From the NCBI GenBank assembly GCA_021799275.1, contig JAJZAT010000007.1:35949-99948 (forward strand): a DNA stretch of 64,000 nt, read 5' to 3'. Below the pieces are notes generated by a model that saw only the letters and a program-made list of their open reading frames with translations, was not told the DNA's origin and did no database searches. This document shows positions 25,130-33,915 of this stretch, one piece after another (within the stretch, counting starts at the first letter, position 1; every line of letters starts with the position of its first letter). This DNA is from Bacillota bacterium (GTDB taxonomy: Bacteria; Bacillota; Sulfobacillia; JAJZYS01; JAJYTV01). Made by a program: the position numbers and the translations under genes.

Positions 25130-26515
25130 ATGTCCAAGGACGGCAAGAGCAACCTGAGCGATATGCTCTGGTCGCCGGAAAAGCGTGTCGTCGTCGGCAT
25201 GCTGGTCTGGCTGCTTCTCTTGGCGCTGGGCAGCGCATTCGTCAACACGCCGTTCCAGGCGCAATCGGCAGCCGGCGCGAACGCAGGCTTCGCCAATGTC
25301 ATGTACCTGCATGGGCTCCTCATCGGTATGGTCGGCTTCGTCTCGCTGATCGCGATGGATGTCTTCGATGCGGCCCGCCAGCACCGGACACTCTGGAGCC
25401 TGGTGCTCTGGGGCACCATCTTCGCGGCGCTTCTGAGCGGCATCGGTGGCATCTTCGATCGCGCGATCACCGACACGTTCCCGCTCTGGATCCAGATCAT
25501 ATCCTTCTTCCTTCTTGACCTCATCCTCGTCGCCCTGAGCCTGGCGCTCTTCTTCCGGGCCGCCGACACCCGGCGCGTCTGGACCTGGACCGCGGCCATC
25601 GCGGCCATCAGCGCCCTGCTGGCGGCGATCATGGGGCACATCGCCGGCTGGATGCTGGAGTTCGGCGACTGGCCCAAGGGAATCATCGGCGGTTACGCCA
25701 CGCTTGCGGGCATGCAGTGGCAGGTGTGGATGTCCAACCTCATCGCTTCACACTCGCATGAGATGGTCGTCGCGATCATCGCCCTCGTCGTCGCGACGAC
25801 GTGCGCGGCCTTCGGGGTCGACCGCGCCGGCAGCAGACTCATGAAGTTCGGGCTCTGGATGGCAGCGGTCGGCACGGTCGCCATGTCCATCATCTACGTC
25901 GTAGGCGGCTTCTCCCTGGCGCAGCCGCCAATCCTGTTCTCGAGCGGCCCAGGCGGAATCAACGGTCTCGCCGGCGACGACCTCGTCACGGGCATCTTCG
26001 TGATGGGTGGAGGCCTTCTGGCCCTGATCGGCCTTGGCGCCGAGGCACTGCCCGACGCCGTGCACCGTTGGGGCGCGGCGCTCATCTCGGCCATCCTCTT
26101 CGTCACGGTGGTCGTCTTCGGTTACTACATCGAGTTCCACGAGAACGTCTTCGGCTCAGGCGCCGTGAACGCGCCGGGCGCAGCCGCGGACTCGGTGTTC
26201 ACCTGGTTCCATCAGGACTTCGCCTTCTTCCTCCTGCCGGCGATCCTCACGGTTCTGCTGGCTCTCAAGTGGCTTGCCGTCGACGAAGCCCTGCGGCGCA
26301 GCGCCACCTGGACCTTGATCGCGGGGGCGGTCGTCTCCTTCGTCGGCGGCCTCCTCTACATCTTCGTCAACCAGACCAGCCACGGTGTCTCGTTCATCAT
26401 CACGACCATCGGTTTCGCCGTGATCGTGGTCGGCGCGCTGCTCGCCATCTGGTCGGTCACGGGGCGCGGGCAACCGCAGCCAGCCCGCACCGCCCGGCTG
26501 CAGCACTCGCACTAG
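25130..26515 (+). CDS. 12-helix membrane protein with conserved histidines (paralogue of 12765)
   Basis: This 461-residue paralogue of the protein at 12765 starts at an ATG after GAGGAGG. Its helices and six histidines align: H61 (YLHGLLIGM), H170 (MGHIAGW), H208 and H210 (HSHEM), one in FHE and one in WFHQDF. The N-terminal WSPEKRVVV and the helix-3 GGIFDR segment are also shared. As in the paralogue, haem-copper oxidase copper-site motifs are absent. It ends with an Arg/Gln/His-rich tail. It is monocistronic, closed by a hairpin at 26522. The reaction is unknown; haem or metal binding in the membrane is the working idea. Confidence 0.75.
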   Translation: MSKDGKSNLSDMLWSPEKRVVVGMLVWLLLLALGSAFVNTPFQAQSAAGANAGFANVMYLHGLLIGMVGFVSLIAMDVFDAARQHRTLWSLVLWGTIFAALLSGIGGIFDRAITDTFPLWIQIISFFLLDLILVALSLALFFRAADTRRVWTWTAAIAAISALLAAIMGHIAGWMLEFGDWPKGIIGGYATLAGMQWQVWMSNLIASHSHEMVVAIIALVVATTCAAFGVDRAGSRLMKFGLWMAAVGTVAMSIIYVVGGFSLAQPPILFSSGPGGINGLAGDDLVTGIFVMGGGLLALIGLGAEALPDAVHRWGAALISAILFVTVVVFGYYIEFHENVFGSGAVNAPGAAADSVFTWFHQDFAFFLLPAILTVLLALKWLAVDEALRRSATWTLIAGAVVSFVGGLLYIFVNQTSHGVSFIITTIGFAVIVVGALLAIWSVTGRGQPQPARTARLQHSH

Positions 26516-26521
26516 CGGCGG

Positions 26522-26546
26522 AAGGGGGCGGCAATGCCGCCCCTTT
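26522..26546 (+). terminator. Terminator after the second 12-helix membrane protein gene
   Basis: AAGGGGGCGGC pairs with GCCGCCCCTTT around loop AAT. Confidence 0.75.
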
Positions 26547-26577
26547 ACATGGTTCCGAATCCATGGAGGTGGCCATC

Positions 26578-27834
26578 GTGGGGGAGCTTGTCAGGTACCA
26601 GAATTCGTTGCAGCACACGACGTCGTGGGTCCGGCCGAAGAGCGCCAGGGCCCTCCTGGTGCGTACGCTGCGCAAGGAGTTTGACCAGAGCGCTTTCGCC
26701 GCCGAGGAGATCGCCGACGAGAGTCTCGCCTGGATGAGCCAGGTGCAGGGCCTGACACTGCCGGGCTCGGTGCGCCTGTCGGTCCCCGAGACGGCATCGC
26801 GCCGTTACGCGCCTACGCGGCGCCGGACCGCCACCGTCACCGCCGTGGACGTCGACGAGGACGCGGAGATCTGGCAGATCTACGGCCTTGCGGTGCTGCA
26901 GCGCCGCCGCCTGATCCGCTGGATCTACGAGATCTACCGCCAGGGCGGCTACGCCTCGCTGACGGAATTGGCGGCCTGGGCCAACCTCACGCCGACCGCG
27001 CTCGAACATCGCCTCGAGCCCGTCCGCGAACTCGGCATCTGGCTGCCGCACGTTGGCGGTCCCAAGCCGGGCGAAGACCGCCAGGCCCTCGACGCATGGC
27101 TCGTCCGCCGCTACCTCGAGTTCGGGGACGTTTCGCTGGAACGCAGCGTGCTCGGCATCAGCGAAGGCTCCTTCCGACGCATGATGCGTCGCCTGGGCCA
27201 GCTCATGTCGGACAGCCAGAGCCGCATCCCCGGCTACTCGGACGTCGAGCACGAGCACCTTGCGGCCGTGGCGCGCTGGGCGACGCTCCACCCGCGCCTC
27301 CACCACCAGGCGGCGACGCTCGTGGACGAGTGGCTGCAGCCGATCGGCAAGAGCCCTGTGGAGTCGAACGCCTTTACGGCGTTCGAGGGCCAGCGCTACT
27401 TGCAGTGGCTTGGCGAGACGGTCGAAGAACTCGGGCTCCGCACCTTGTGCGACGACGAGATGGTCTTCTTCGCCCTCGCGGCCGATCAGGGCGCGGGCGC
27501 TCGTCTGGAATCGGCGCGGGTGCTGCCTGTGCACCTCAGCTACTTCACCGAGCAGGATATCGCCGCAGGGTACCGCAGCGCCTCACGCAGGCGCGTGTTC
27601 GAACTCAAGTTCGGGCGGATCGAACGCTACGCCAACGAAGCGTGGGAGCAGGGCGCCCTGCTCTCGCTGCCCGACCTCTCCCTCCTGATGGGCATGCACA
27701 CGGCAGCGATCCGGCGCAAGATCCTGGCGCACGAGGGTCGCTTCGTCCCGACGCGCGGCCGCATCTGGCACATCGGCGCGAGGCCCCGGCCCGTGCGCCG
27801 CGACCTGCATCCGAGGACCGCCGCGAACTCATGA
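26578..27834 (+). CDS. DUF1670-type protein with helix-turn-helix features
   Basis: The GTG at 26578 is chosen because GAGGTGG lies five bases upstream; an ATG at 26563 is also possible. The 418-residue soluble protein looks like a DUF1670 member. It has predicted HTH-like segments in the middle (YASLTELAAWANLTPTALEHRL; VSLERSVLGISEGSFRRMM) and near the C-terminus (LLMGMHTAAIRRKIL), and an intervening segment VFFALAADQGAGARLESA. The repeated HTH-like units suggest nucleic-acid binding. DUF1670 has no established role that I know of. Neighbouring genes give no operon clue. Confidence 0.65.
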   Translation: MGELVRYQNSLQHTTSWVRPKSARALLVRTLRKEFDQSAFAAEEIADESLAWMSQVQGLTLPGSVRLSVPETASRRYAPTRRRTATVTAVDVDEDAEIWQIYGLAVLQRRRLIRWIYEIYRQGGYASLTELAAWANLTPTALEHRLEPVRELGIWLPHVGGPKPGEDRQALDAWLVRRYLEFGDVSLERSVLGISEGSFRRMMRRLGQLMSDSQSRIPGYSDVEHEHLAAVARWATLHPRLHHQAATLVDEWLQPIGKSPVESNAFTAFEGQRYLQWLGETVEELGLRTLCDDEMVFFALAADQGAGARLESARVLPVHLSYFTEQDIAAGYRSASRRRVFELKFGRIERYANEAWEQGALLSLPDLSLLMGMHTAAIRRKILAHEGRFVPTRGRIWHIGARPRPVRRDLHPRTAANS

Positions 27835-27846
27835 CCGCCGCCATGC

Positions 27847-27880
27847 AAGGCCGCCCCCGTCAAACAGGGGCGGCCTTCTT
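27847..27880. terminator. Bidirectional terminator
   Basis: AAGGCCGCCCC (27847-27857) pairs with GGGGCGGCCTT (27867-27877) between two converging genes. CTTCTT continues on the plus strand. Confidence 0.82.
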
Positions 27881-27901
27881 CCGTACTCAGCGAGGCGCGA
27901 C

Positions 27902-28648
27902 CTAGCCTTCCAAGGCGCCGATCCGGCTTGCCGCCCGCAGCAGGGCCGGCACCACATCCGTGGCGAACGTCGCCGGCGCCATGCGATGTCCCGAGGAAGA
28001 GGCGTTCAGTGCCCAGCGCAGCGTGCCTCCCCTGTCGTACACAGGCACGGCGGCCGCCGTCAGGCCCTCCTCGAGTTCGCCGTCCGAGAGCGCCCAGCCC
28101 TGGCGCCGGATTTCCTGCAAAGCTCCCTGCAGCAGAGCCACGCTTGAGATGGTCCGCGCCGTGAGGGCCCGCGGCGCCTGCCCCTGGTAGAGCTCCTCGA
28201 CGGCATCCTGACCGATCTGCGACAGCAGCATCTTGCCGATGGCCGTGGCGTGGGCGGGTAGGCGCGCGCCCTCGCCCAAGGCAACGCCGGCGACCGACCC
28301 CGGCGGGTCTCGCCAGACGTAGAGCACCTCGCGTCCCCGGAGCACGCCAAGGCTGATCGCCGTATGCGTTTCCGCGGCGAGGTCGCGCAAGGCGGCGGCT
28401 ACTGCCGGACCTACGCCTGTCGCGGGCCTCTGGGCGAGCCGCTCCAGCCGCGCCGATGCCGCGTAGCTGCCCTTGGCGTCCCGCTCGACATAGCCGAGCT
28501 CCTCAAGACTGAGAAGGAAGCGCCGGACGGTCGCCTTGCCGAGCCCAAGCCGCCTGCTCAGCTCCGCGAGCGTCAAGGGCTCCGCGCTCTGGCCGATCTG
28601 CCAAAGCAGGTTCATCGTGCGCTCCACCGTGCGCAAGGGCCCGTCCAC
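27902..28648 (-). CDS. IclR-family transcriptional regulator
   Basis: The N-terminal winged helix (TVERTMNLLWQIGQS, LTLAELSRRLGLGKATVRRFL) and the C-terminal effector domain (HTAISLGVLRGREVLYV, LPAHATAIGKMLL, YDRGGTLRWALN) are those of IclR proteins. The GTG at 28648 has GGAAGG seven bases upstream, giving 248 residues; an ATG at 28684 is an alternative with no visible ribosome site. It diverges from the acyl-CoA dehydrogenase gene, which it may control. IclR regulators often answer to small organic acids of degradative pathways. Confidence 0.93.
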   Translation of the reverse strand: MDGPLRTVERTMNLLWQIGQSAEPLTLAELSRRLGLGKATVRRFLLSLEELGYVERDAKGSYAASARLERLAQRPATGVGPAVAAALRDLAAETHTAISLGVLRGREVLYVWRDPPGSVAGVALGEGARLPAHATAIGKMLLSQIGQDAVEELYQGQAPRALTARTISSVALLQGALQEIRRQGWALSDGELEEGLTAAAVPVYDRGGTLRWALNASSSGHRMAPATFATDVVPALLRAASRIGALEG

Positions 28649-28763
28649 GCCATCACCTTCCGTTTCATTCTGCGATACGATCATGACAAAGGCAAGGCAT
28701 TGAGGCCTCGCCCTGGACGCTCCATATCTCCAAGTGGTACGATGCGGCTAGATCTTTCTTGGA

Positions 28764-29954
28764 ATGGATGTGGTCTTGGTGGCCCTCACGGCGATTGGAC
28801 CGGACTACTTCGACGTCGACAGCCTACTGACCGAGGAGGAGCGCGCGGTTCGCCAGATGGTGCACGACTTCGTCGCGGCGGAAGTCATGCCGAACGTCGG
28901 CGAGGACTGGCTCGCGGGTCGCTTCCCCTTGCATCTCGTGCGCAAGATGGGAGAGCTCGGCCTGTTCGGACCGACCTTGCCCGAGGAGTACGGCGGCGCG
29001 GGCATCTCGCAGGTCGCGTACGGCATGATCATGCAGGAACTCGAGCGCGGCGACTCCGGACTGCGCTCGTTCGCCTCGGTGCAGAGCGGTCTCGCCATGC
29101 ACGCCATCTACCGCTACGGCACGGAGGAGCAGCGCCGGACCTACCTGCCGCGCATGGCGAAGGGCGAACTGATCGGCTGCTTCGGCCTCACAGAGCCGGA
29201 CGCCGGTTCGGATCCCGGCACCATGCGCACGAGGTGCCGTCGCGTAGGCGACCACTGGGTCCTGAACGGCGAGAAGCGCTGGATCACCTCGTCGCCGATC
29301 GCGGACGTACTCGTGATCTGGGCCATGGACGAGGAAGACAAGATCCGGGGCTTCATCGCGCCCAAGGGCACGAAGGGCCTCTCGGCTCCCGCGATCGAGA
29401 CCAAGATCTCGATGCGGTACTCCGCCACCGGCGACATCGTCCTGGAGGACGTCGAGCTGCCGGAGGAACTGCGCCTGCCCGACGCCAAGAGCCTTGCCGC
29501 ACCGCTTTCCTGCCTGACACAAGCACGCTACGGCATCGCCTTCGGCGCCGTGGGCGCCGCCATGGACTGCTTCAACGAGGCGCTCGACTACGCTCAGAAC
29601 CGCATCGCCTTCCACCGCCCGATCGCCCAGACCCAGCTGATGCAGCAGGCGCTCGTCGACATGCTCTCGCTGACGACCCGCAGCCAACTCATGGCGCTCC
29701 GGCTCGGTCAGCTCAAGCAGGACGACCGCTATACCTACACGCAGGTCTCGCTCGCCAAGCGCGACAACGTCCGCGCCGCTCTGCAGACCGCGCGCATGGC
29801 AAGGGAGCTCCTCGGTGGCAACGGCATCACGAGCGAGTACCGGGCGATGCGCCACATGGCGAACCTCGAGTCGGTCGACACCTACGAGGGAACCTACGAG
29901 ATCCACACCCTGATCGTCGGCCGCGACATCACCGGTCTGAACGCCCTGGGCTAG
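28764..29954 (+). CDS. Acyl-CoA dehydrogenase, glutaryl-CoA dehydrogenase-like
   Basis: This 396-residue flavoenzyme has the acyl-CoA dehydrogenase motifs GLTEPDAGSDPG and NGEKRWITSSP. Its C-terminus (ARELLGGNGITSEY, then SVDTYEGTYEIHTLIVGRDITG) is closest to glutaryl-CoA dehydrogenases, with the catalytic Glu in TYEGTYEIH. The reaction would be FAD-dependent dehydrogenation and decarboxylation of glutaryl-CoA to crotonyl-CoA in lysine/tryptophan or aromatic breakdown. An Arg in the substrate pocket cannot be confirmed by eye. A possible -10, TACGAT, lies at about 28738-28743. The IclR gene diverges from it. Confidence 0.9.
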   Translation: MDVVLVALTAIGPDYFDVDSLLTEEERAVRQMVHDFVAAEVMPNVGEDWLAGRFPLHLVRKMGELGLFGPTLPEEYGGAGISQVAYGMIMQELERGDSGLRSFASVQSGLAMHAIYRYGTEEQRRTYLPRMAKGELIGCFGLTEPDAGSDPGTMRTRCRRVGDHWVLNGEKRWITSSPIADVLVIWAMDEEDKIRGFIAPKGTKGLSAPAIETKISMRYSATGDIVLEDVELPEELRLPDAKSLAAPLSCLTQARYGIAFGAVGAAMDCFNEALDYAQNRIAFHRPIAQTQLMQQALVDMLSLTTRSQLMALRLGQLKQDDRYTYTQVSLAKRDNVRAALQTARMARELLGGNGITSEYRAMRHMANLESVDTYEGTYEIHTLIVGRDITGLNALG

Positions 29955-29958
29955 CTCC

Positions 29959-29987
29959 TTGACCGGGCCCTGCCGCAAGCATAGAAT
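29959..29987 (+). promoter_or_regulatory. Sigma-A promoter of leuS
   Basis: TTGACC (29959-29964), a 17-base spacer and TAGAAT (29982-29987). The leader to the leuS start is about 190 bases and contains two strong hairpins (around 30022-30054 and 30062-30099). Confidence 0.8.
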
Positions 29988-30184
29988 GGCGGCAACGCCC
30001 GAAGGTGCCGCACATGAAGGCCCCTGCCGAGGAGTCCATCTCCCGGCAGGGATCTTCACATCGCCGCCCCGCCGACCCGGAAGGTGCCGCGGGGCGGCGC
30101 CGCGAACCGATTGCGACAGCGCAATGGGCGCCTTTCGTCTCGATTGGAGGCGGAAGGCGTCGATTCCCTGGCAGGAGGCCGGTC

Positions 30185-32602
30185 ATGAACACGACCTACG
30201 ACCCGAAGTCGATTGAACGCAAGTGGCAGCAGCGCTGGCAGGAGACCGGCGTGTACGAGGTCGATCTCGAGCACGCGAAGGACCCCTACTACAACCTGAT
30301 GATGTTCCCCTACCCGTCGGCCGAGGGCCTGCACGTCGGCAACGTGTACGCCTTCACGGGAGCGGACATCCATGGCCGCTACCAGGCCATGCGAGGCAAG
30401 AACGTCTTCGAGCCGATGGGCTTCGACGCCTTCGGCATCCATTCCGAGAACTTCGCGATCAAGCGGGGTATCCACCCGAAGACCCTGATCGCCGGGAATG
30501 TGGCCCACTTCCGCGAGCAGCTGACGCGGCTCGGCGGACGCTTTGCCTGGTCGCACGCCGTCGAGACGACCGATCCGGACTACTACCGCTGGACGCAGTG
30601 GATCTTCCTGCAGTTCTTCAGGGCCGGACTGGCGCAGCGGCGCAAGGCGCCGGTGAACTGGTGCCCGTCGTGCAAGACGGTCCTCGCCAACGAGCAGGTC
30701 ATCAGCGGCCACTGCGAGCGCTGCGACACGGAGGTCACGCAGCGCGAGCTGGAGCAGTGGTTCTTCGATATCACGCGCTATGCCGACCGCCTCTTGGACA
30801 ACCTCGACGATCTCGACTGGTCCGAAGTGATCAAGACCGCGCAGCGCAACTGGATCGGGCGCAGCGATGGCGCACAGCTGCGGTTCCCTCTGGCCAGGGA
30901 TGCGACGAAGACCATCTCCGTCTTCACGACGCGCCCCGACACCGTCTACGGCGCCACCTTCCTGGTGCTGGCCCCGGAACACCCGCTGGTCGCGGAACTG
31001 ACGACAGCCGAAAGGAAAGCTGAAGTCGACGCCTACGTGCGAGCGGCTGCCGAACGCAGCCAGGAGGACCGCATGGGCGGGCAGGACAAGACGGGCGTCT
31101 TCACCGGCGGCTACGCGGTCAATCCGTTCACCGGCAAAGAGGTCCCCGTCTACATCGCCGACTACGTGCTGTACGGCTACGGCACCGGCGCCATCATGGC
31201 CGTTCCGGGCCACGACGCGCGCGACTTCGACTTCGCCACCAAGTACGGTCTGCCGATCCTGCGCGTTGTGGCGGGACCCGGCGACGACCGCACAACGCTC
31301 ACCGCCGCCTATACGGAACCCGGAGTCGCGATGGCGTCGGGCCCGTTCGACGGCCTGCCGACGCCCGAGGCGAAGGAGGCGGCGATCCGTCTTGCGGAGG
31401 AGCGTCAGATCGGCGAGCGCCACCGCACCTATCACCTGCGCAATTGGCTGATCTCGCGCCAGCGCTACTGGGGGCCGCCGATCCCAGTCGTGTACTGCGA
31501 AAAGTGCGGCATCGTCGGCGTGCCGGAGGAGGATCTCCCCGTCCTTTTGCCGGACGTCCAGGATTTCGTGCCGAAGGGCACGGGAGAGAGCCCCCTGGCG
31601 GCCATCCCCTCCTTCGTCGAGACGACATGCCCCAACTGCCACGGGCCGGCGAGGCGCGAGACGGACGTGTCGGACAACTTCCTCGACTCCGCCTGGTACT
31701 TCCTGCGCTATCCGTCGAGCGGCGACGCCCGAAAAGCCTTCGATCCCGACCTCACGCGTAAGTGGTTGCCGGTCGACAGCTACATCGGCGGCAAGGAGCA
31801 TGCGGTCCTGCATCTCCTCTACACCCGGTTCGTCTGCATGGCCCTGCACGACCTCGGCTACCTCGACTTCGAGGAGCCCTTCAAGCGCTTCCGCGCGCAC
31901 GGCATGATCGTGCGCAACGGGGCCAAGATGTCCAAGTCGAGGGGCAATGTCGTGAACCCGGACGAGTTCTTCGAACGCTACGGCGCCGACACGCTCCGCG
32001 CCTACCTCATGTTCACGGGCCCGTACGAGGAAGGCGGCGACTTCTCGGACCAGGGCATCGAGGGGATCTATCGCTTCCTGAACCGCGTCTACCACCTGGT
32101 GCGCAAGAACCTTGGCCTAAGTGGCGCCGAAGCCTCCCCGGACCTCCTGCGCCTCCGCCACCAAACCATCCGGCGGGTCACCGAGGACATCGAAGCACTC
32201 AAGTACAACACGGCCCTCGCGGCCATGATGGAGTACCTGAACGGGCTGCAGCGCGAGAATGCCGTGCCCCGGGACGATCTCAAAGCCCTGACGCTGCTGT
32301 TGGCGCCGTTCGCCCCCCACCTGACCGAAGAGCTCTGGCAGGCCCTCGATCAGCCCTACTCGGTGCACCAGACCCCTTGGCCCACGTTCGACGCGGACGT
32401 CCTGGTTGCGAAGACCGTCACCGTGGTGGTCCAGGTGGACGGCAAGCTGCGCGATCGCCTGCAGCTCCCTGCCGGCCTGGACGAGGCCGCGGTACGCGAG
32501 GCCGCCCTCGGGAGCGATGCCGTCCAGCGGTTCCTGCCCGAAGGTGCCGCGCTACGCTTCGTCCACGTCCCCGACCGGCTGCTCAGCATCGTCACGCGCT
32601 GA
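30185..32602 (+). CDS. leuS: Leucyl-tRNA synthetase
   Basis: This 805-residue class I synthetase starts at the ATG at 30185 after CAGGAGG; the frame is open upstream but that part is leader. It has the HIGH-type motif (GLHVGN), a zinc module (WCPSCKTVLANEQ with CERCD), the CP1 editing domain (TTRPDTVYGATF; GHDARDFDFA), GWYFLR-type catalytic segments (SAWYFLRYPSS) and KMSKS. It charges tRNA-Leu and edits mischarged products. The length is normal for bacterial LeuRS. The gene stands alone with its own promoter and terminator. Confidence 0.98.
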   Translation: MNTTYDPKSIERKWQQRWQETGVYEVDLEHAKDPYYNLMMFPYPSAEGLHVGNVYAFTGADIHGRYQAMRGKNVFEPMGFDAFGIHSENFAIKRGIHPKTLIAGNVAHFREQLTRLGGRFAWSHAVETTDPDYYRWTQWIFLQFFRAGLAQRRKAPVNWCPSCKTVLANEQVISGHCERCDTEVTQRELEQWFFDITRYADRLLDNLDDLDWSEVIKTAQRNWIGRSDGAQLRFPLARDATKTISVFTTRPDTVYGATFLVLAPEHPLVAELTTAERKAEVDAYVRAAAERSQEDRMGGQDKTGVFTGGYAVNPFTGKEVPVYIADYVLYGYGTGAIMAVPGHDARDFDFATKYGLPILRVVAGPGDDRTTLTAAYTEPGVAMASGPFDGLPTPEAKEAAIRLAEERQIGERHRTYHLRNWLISRQRYWGPPIPVVYCEKCGIVGVPEEDLPVLLPDVQDFVPKGTGESPLAAIPSFVETTCPNCHGPARRETDVSDNFLDSAWYFLRYPSSGDARKAFDPDLTRKWLPVDSYIGGKEHAVLHLLYTRFVCMALHDLGYLDFEEPFKRFRAHGMIVRNGAKMSKSRGNVVNPDEFFERYGADTLRAYLMFTGPYEEGGDFSDQGIEGIYRFLNRVYHLVRKNLGLSGAEASPDLLRLRHQTIRRVTEDIEALKYNTALAAMMEYLNGLQRENAVPRDDLKALTLLLAPFAPHLTEELWQALDQPYSVHQTPWPTFDADVLVAKTVTVVVQVDGKLRDRLQLPAGLDEAAVREAALGSDAVQRFLPEGAALRFVHVPDRLLSIVTR

Positions 32603-32610
32603 AGCGCCTG

Positions 32611-32650
32611 AAGGGCGGCCCGGCGATCGGCCGGGCCGCCCTTCGCTTTT
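32611..32650 (+). terminator. Rho-independent terminator of leuS
   Basis: AAGGGCGGCCCGG (32611-32623) pairs with CCGGGCCGCCCTT (32631-32643), followed by CGCTTTT. Confidence 0.88.
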
Positions 32651-32882
32651 AAGGACGGTGCCCACCCGGGCGGGACCGCTGGGCAATGCCGGGGTCGGGT
32701 AGGCCGGCTCCGCGGCACAGCTCCGCCAATCGCCGGCCCCCCATGATAGGGCACGGGCCGGCGAAGTCGAGGCGGACCTAGCGCCTGCGCGCTCACCATC
32801 CCGCTGACCGTCCATCCACGCACCTCGTGCCGCAGGGCGCGCAGGGGCATGGGTGGACCGTGCGGGTCGCCGGATTAAGCGA

Positions 32883-32915
32883 CAAAAGGGGCCCTGGGTT
32901 GGCCCAGGGCCCCTT
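32883..32915 (-). terminator. Rho-independent terminator of the YceI gene
   Basis: A 13-bp stem (32886-32898 with 32903-32915) has loop TTGG, followed on the minus strand by TTTTGTC. Confidence 0.9.
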
Positions 32916-32927
32916 GAGCGTTTACAC

Positions 32928-33449
32928 TCAGCTGGGCTGGTGCACGAACTCGGCGTCGATCTCGATCTTCACCTGCTCGCCCACCAGAACGCCGCCGGCC
33001 TCGAGGGCCACGTTCCAGTTGAGGTTGAAGTCGCGGCGGTTCAGCGTCGCCGTGGCCGAGATGCCCAGGCGATCGTTGCCCCACGGGTCCTTGACGACCG
33101 GCGTGATCGTGGCGTCCAGGGTGATCGGACGTGTGACGCCGCGGATCGTGAGGTTACCTGCAACGCGGTAATTGTCGCCACCGACATGCTCCAACTGGCT
33201 GGTCTCAAAATGCAGGTGCGGATGGTTCTCGACGTCGAAGAAATCAGCGGACTTCAGGTGGTTGTCGCGACCCTCATCCCTCGTCCCGACTGACGCCGCC
33301 GCGATGTCCACCTTGGCGGAACGGACCTTGCCGTCCTCGACGTCCGCGGACCCGCTTGCCTGGTCGAAGTGCCCCCGCACCGTCGCGATCATCATGTGAC
33401 GCACCGAAAAACTTGCGCTGGTGTGGGACCCGTCAAGCTGCCACTCCAT
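32928..33449 (-). CDS. YceI-family protein
   Basis: This 173-residue protein starts at the ATG at 33447-33449 after AGGAGGGGG. It has the YceI beta-barrel pattern: WQLDGSHTSASFSVRHMM at the N-terminus, then LKSADFFDVENHPHLHFE and GNLTIRGVTRPITL. YceI proteins bind polyisoprenoid or similar amphiphilic ligands in a lipocalin-like barrel. There is no signal peptide, so this one should be cytoplasmic, as in other Gram-positives. It shares an overlapping divergent promoter region with an HxlR regulator, which very likely controls it. Confidence 0.95.
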   Translation of the reverse strand: MEWQLDGSHTSASFSVRHMMIATVRGHFDQASGSADVEDGKVRSAKVDIAAASVGTRDEGRDNHLKSADFFDVENHPHLHFETSQLEHVGGDNYRVAGNLTIRGVTRPITLDATITPVVKDPWGNDRLGISATATLNRRDFNLNWNVALEAGGVLVGEQVKIEIDAEFVHQPS

Positions 33450-33487
33450 AACCTGTTCCCCCTCCTGCCGGATCTTTCCGTAAACAC

Positions 33488-33527
33488 ATCGTATCTTGAA
33501 TCGCTTTAGATTGTCAAGTATAGTTGA
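33488..33527. promoter_or_regulatory. Overlapping divergent promoters with palindromic operator
   Basis: Rightward: TTGAAT (33496-33501), 17 bases, TATAGT (33519-33524). Leftward: TTGACA (33517-33512), 18 bases, TACGAT (33493-33488). The near-palindrome TCAAGTATAGTTGA (33514-33527) covers the right -10 and part of the left -35, so one bound dimer could block both. Confidence 0.85.
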
Positions 33528-33543
33528 ACTGGAGATGATCTCG

Positions 33544-33915
33544 GTGGAACACGAATTCTGTCCTGTGCACGAGGCCATTCAAGTCCTGCAGGAAAAGTGG
33601 GTTTTGCACATCGTACGCAGCCTCCTCGAAGGACCGCGCGGCTTCAACGACCTGGCGCGTTCCGTCGGGGGATGCAATCCAGCCACTCTGGCGCAGCGCC
33701 TCGACCGCCTGTGCGACATCGGCGTGGTGCACAAGGAAGTGCAGTCGGTCATGCCGCCGCGTACCCTCTACGACCTGACACCGGCAGGCCATGAACTGCA
33801 GGACGTCATCACCGCCATCGACCACTGGGCCACGGCGTATCTGCGGCCCGGCCGGGAGCCTTCGCACCCCGTATGCCAGGGCGCCCACCAGGACGGCGCC
33901 GTCCGCCTGACCTAG
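33544..33915 (+). CDS. HxlR-family transcriptional regulator
   Basis: This 123-residue winged-helix protein has the HxlR hallmarks: CPVHEAIQVLQEKWVLHIVRSLLEGPRGFNDL-type N-terminus, ATLAQRLDRL recognition helix and YDLTPAGHELQDVI. The GTG at 33544 is chosen because GGAG lies nine bases upstream and the upstream TTG at 33496 is itself the -35 hexamer of the promoter. One Cys (in EFCPVH) sits at the N-terminus, the position of the redox-sensing Cys in YodB/HypR relatives; a second is in GGCNP. It probably represses the divergent YceI gene and itself, perhaps in answer to electrophiles or oxidants. Confidence 0.92.
   Translation: MEHEFCPVHEAIQVLQEKWVLHIVRSLLEGPRGFNDLARSVGGCNPATLAQRLDRLCDIGVVHKEVQSVMPPRTLYDLTPAGHELQDVITAIDHWATAYLRPGREPSHPVCQGAHQDGAVRLT

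Noticed and set aside
30000..30184. T-box riboswitch ahead of leuS
   Set aside because: The leader is structured and contains AAGGTGCCGCGG, reminiscent of the T-box AGGGTGGNACCGCG, but the bases that pair with the tRNA NCCA end are missing and no terminator U-tract follows.
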